From positions 1 to 6,166 of the forward strand of contig DAOVSZ010000173.1 in NCBI GenBank assembly GCA_030627725.1: a stretch of 6,166 nt of DNA, in the 5' to 3' direction. Below, piece after piece: positions 5,272-6,166 of this stretch. Position numbers and translations under genes: made by a program. The notes beneath the pieces were generated by a model that saw nothing but the letters and a program-made list of their open reading frames with translations, searched no databases and was not told where the DNA came from. The stretch comes from Desulfobulbaceae bacterium (lineage in GTDB: Bacteria; Desulfobacterota; Desulfobulbia; Desulfobulbales; DAOVSZ01). Position 1 is the stretch's first letter; each line of letters begins with the position of its first letter.

Positions 5272-5853
5272 ATGCGCATTCTTTTTCCTACATTCAGGCG
5301 AGTCTTTTCTGCCTGCATCTTTTTGTCTGTCTTCCTTTCTTTTTTTGTCGCAACGGCAGTCAGCGAGGAGATCCTTTGGCAAACCATTGCGACCGATCGT
5401 ACGGTGATCAAGTATCAGTCGGAAGAAGACCTGGCGAAATTTGATCGGAAGATCCGTTTCGGCAGCCGAGAATGGGGCTTGAAGCAGCTTTTTGATAAGG
5501 GAGACACGCTGGGCGCCCAGGAAAAGCTGAAGAAGAAGATAGATAGCCTTTTTGAACGGATCCAGGAGATTCTTGATATGCGGAGAAGAGTAAAGCCTGT
5601 GACCATCTATGTCTATCACGATCGGAAGCAGCTGGATGCCGCATTCTTCGCGATTTACAAAAAAAAATCACGGATAAGGGCCTGGTACCGTTTCCGGAAT
5701 AACGCAGTGTACATCAATGCCGACGACATGCACGAAGGGATGCTCGCGCATGAACTGGCCCATGCTGTCATCGATAATTACCTCAAAGTAAAACCACCGG
5801 CAGCAACCGCCGAGATCCTTGCCCGCTATGTTGACAGTCATTTGAAGAGGTGA
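5272..5853 (+). CDS. Small exported HExxH zinc metallopeptidase (gluzincin, peptidase MA-like)
   Basis: Counted from the ATG at 5272, the protein has 193 residues. An N-terminal signal has arginines at 2, 9 and 10, a hydrophobic core at about 12-28 and likely cleavage after VATA (29), so it is probably periplasmic. A charged helical region (45-105) precedes a strand, PVTIYVYHD (109-117). The zinc motif HELAH is at 160-164 (H160, E161, H164). Glu181 in PPAATAEILARYVD, 17 residues after the motif, is the likely third ligand, as in peptidase MA-type proteins where a Glu-x-x-Ala segment follows HExxH. The protein is short and ends soon after this site. The substrate is unknown. A GTG at 5197 would extend the frame by 25 residues, but these are encoded by a tandem repeat and would bury the signal peptide, so 5272 is preferred. 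No ribosome binding site is obvious. Confidence 0.75.
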   Translation: MRILFPTFRRVFSACIFLSVFLSFFVATAVSEEILWQTIATDRTVIKYQSEEDLAKFDRKIRFGSREWGLKQLFDKGDTLGAQEKLKKKIDSLFERIQEILDMRRRVKPVTIYVYHDRKQLDAAFFAIYKKKSRIRAWYRFRNNAVYINADDMHEGMLAHELAHAVIDNYLKVKPPAATAEILARYVDSHLKR

Positions 5854-5899
5854 GAAGGCAGAAGATGAAAAACAGATCACGGTGAAAAAGAGATAGCAT

Positions 5900-5915
5900 C
5901 CGTAAACCGTAAACC
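5900..5915. repeat. Short tandem repeat CCGTAAA x2
   Basis: CCGTAAA occurs twice in tandem, followed by CC, in the 81-nt gap between the peptidase and the next lipoprotein. It recalls the CCGTAAACC-type intergenic repeats seen in some deltaproteobacteria (from memory). The copy number is low, so chance is possible. Confidence 0.4.
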
Positions 5916-5934
5916 TGCCATACCGGTGCAGCTA

Positions 5935-6000
5935 TGAAAACCAAGATTTTAATTCTCTTCATTATTCTTCTCCTCCCCTTATGTTCCTGCTCTCACAAGC
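5935..6000 (+). CDS. N-terminus of a second lipoprotein, interrupted by the right-end junction
   Basis: The ATG at 5935 starts MKTKILILFIILLLPLCSCS, a textbook lipoprotein signal: Lys2 and Lys4, a hydrophobic core and the lipobox LCSC with Cys19 lipidated. The + frame stays open to the window end, but after about HK (residues 21-22) the peptide becomes His/Gln/Arg/Gly-rich and implausible. There the base composition jumps from about 40% GC (5941-6000) to about 70% (6001-6166). The rest of the real gene is therefore missing. The start resembles the other lipoprotein in this window (MKTKLFLFF). The mature protein is not visible, so its function is unknown. Confidence 0.6.
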
Positions 6001-6003
6001 AGG
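5988..6003. other. Probable chimeric junction
   Basis: Left of this point the + strand reads as a lipoprotein start in moderate-to-low GC DNA. Right of it the minus strand reads as a flippase in DNA of about 70% GC (117 of 166 bases from 6001 to 6166). Both reading frames are cut here. The shared bases (around CTCACAAGC) fit either side, so the exact breakpoint cannot be fixed. Confidence 0.65.
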
Positions 6004-6166
6004 GCGTAGTGCACCTGCGAGGCCGTCTGGAGCAGGATGACCACGCCCATCACCACCAGGACGGGCGGCAGCCTCGGCTCCTTGAGCAGGCGGGCCAGCG
6101 GCAGAGAAACGGCGGCGAGCAGCAGGTAGCAGGCAAGGCCCGAGGCCACCGAGCCCACGAAGGCAG
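5991..6166 (-). CDS. Fragment of a polysaccharide (O-antigen, Wzx-like) flippase from high-GC DNA
   Basis: On the minus strand, the frame read from 6164 leftwards gives a hydrophobic peptide starting AFVGSVASGLACYLLLAAV. It continues SLPLARLLKEPRLPPVLVV and then SQVHYALLVR. This fits the polysaccharide biosynthesis/flippase pattern: a helix, then PLA..F..P.L..VL, then a second helix ending .V..ALL.R. The codons are strongly G/C-ending (GTG, CTG, GCC), unlike the rest of the window. The fragment lacks both ends. After ALLVR the frame runs into lipoprotein DNA and meets a TAA at 5981-5979, so its true C-terminal continuation is missing. It almost certainly comes from another genome or locus. 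Confidence 0.65.

Overview
The window looks like a contig end from a Gram-negative bacterium, most likely a deltaproteobacterium (Desulfobacterota). The base composition is moderate. The HAMP-only membrane protein, the SurA-like lipoprotein without an isomerase domain and the Ste24-type protease together suggest that group. This placement is an inference from gene types, with no marker gene to confirm it. All confidently called genes up to about position 5990 are on the + strand.

Layout: (a) 1-183 holds what may be the 3' end of an unidentified gene, ending 2 nt before the next start. (b) 184-1410 encodes a Ste24/CAAX-type M48 membrane metalloprotease. It is split by one in-frame amber codon (TAG, 667-669), and both sides are in the same frame and well conserved. 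(c) 1420-2085 is a class I SAM-dependent methyltransferase, probably in the same operon. (d) A sigma70-like promoter at 2089-2119 precedes a 377-residue, very acidic, helical protein of unknown function (2236-3369) with a duplicated segment in its C-terminal part. (e) 3593-3856 is a small GIY-YIG (UPF0213/YhbQ-like) nuclease. (f) 4026-4598 and 4614-5180 form a two-gene unit: a SurA-N-like lipoprotein lacking the parvulin domain, and a two-helix membrane protein ending in a HAMP domain. (g) 5272-5853 is a small exported HExxH metallopeptidase, preceded by an 8-bp tandem repeat. (h) 5935 onward starts another lipoprotein, which is interrupted at about 5990-6003. From there the DNA is about 70% GC and reads, on the minus strand, as part of a polysaccharide flippase. 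This is a junction between two different sequences, probably an assembly or amplification chimera.

The gene set leans to the cell envelope: membrane protease, periplasmic chaperone-like lipoprotein, HAMP protein, exported peptidase and a second lipoprotein. I see no defence system, CRISPR array, mobile element or RNA gene. The observations most worth following are the amber codon inside the protease and the chimeric right end. The amber codon could be a nonsense mutation, a true split gene, or a pyrrolysine-type readthrough as known in some deltaproteobacteria. No other gene here ends in TAG.
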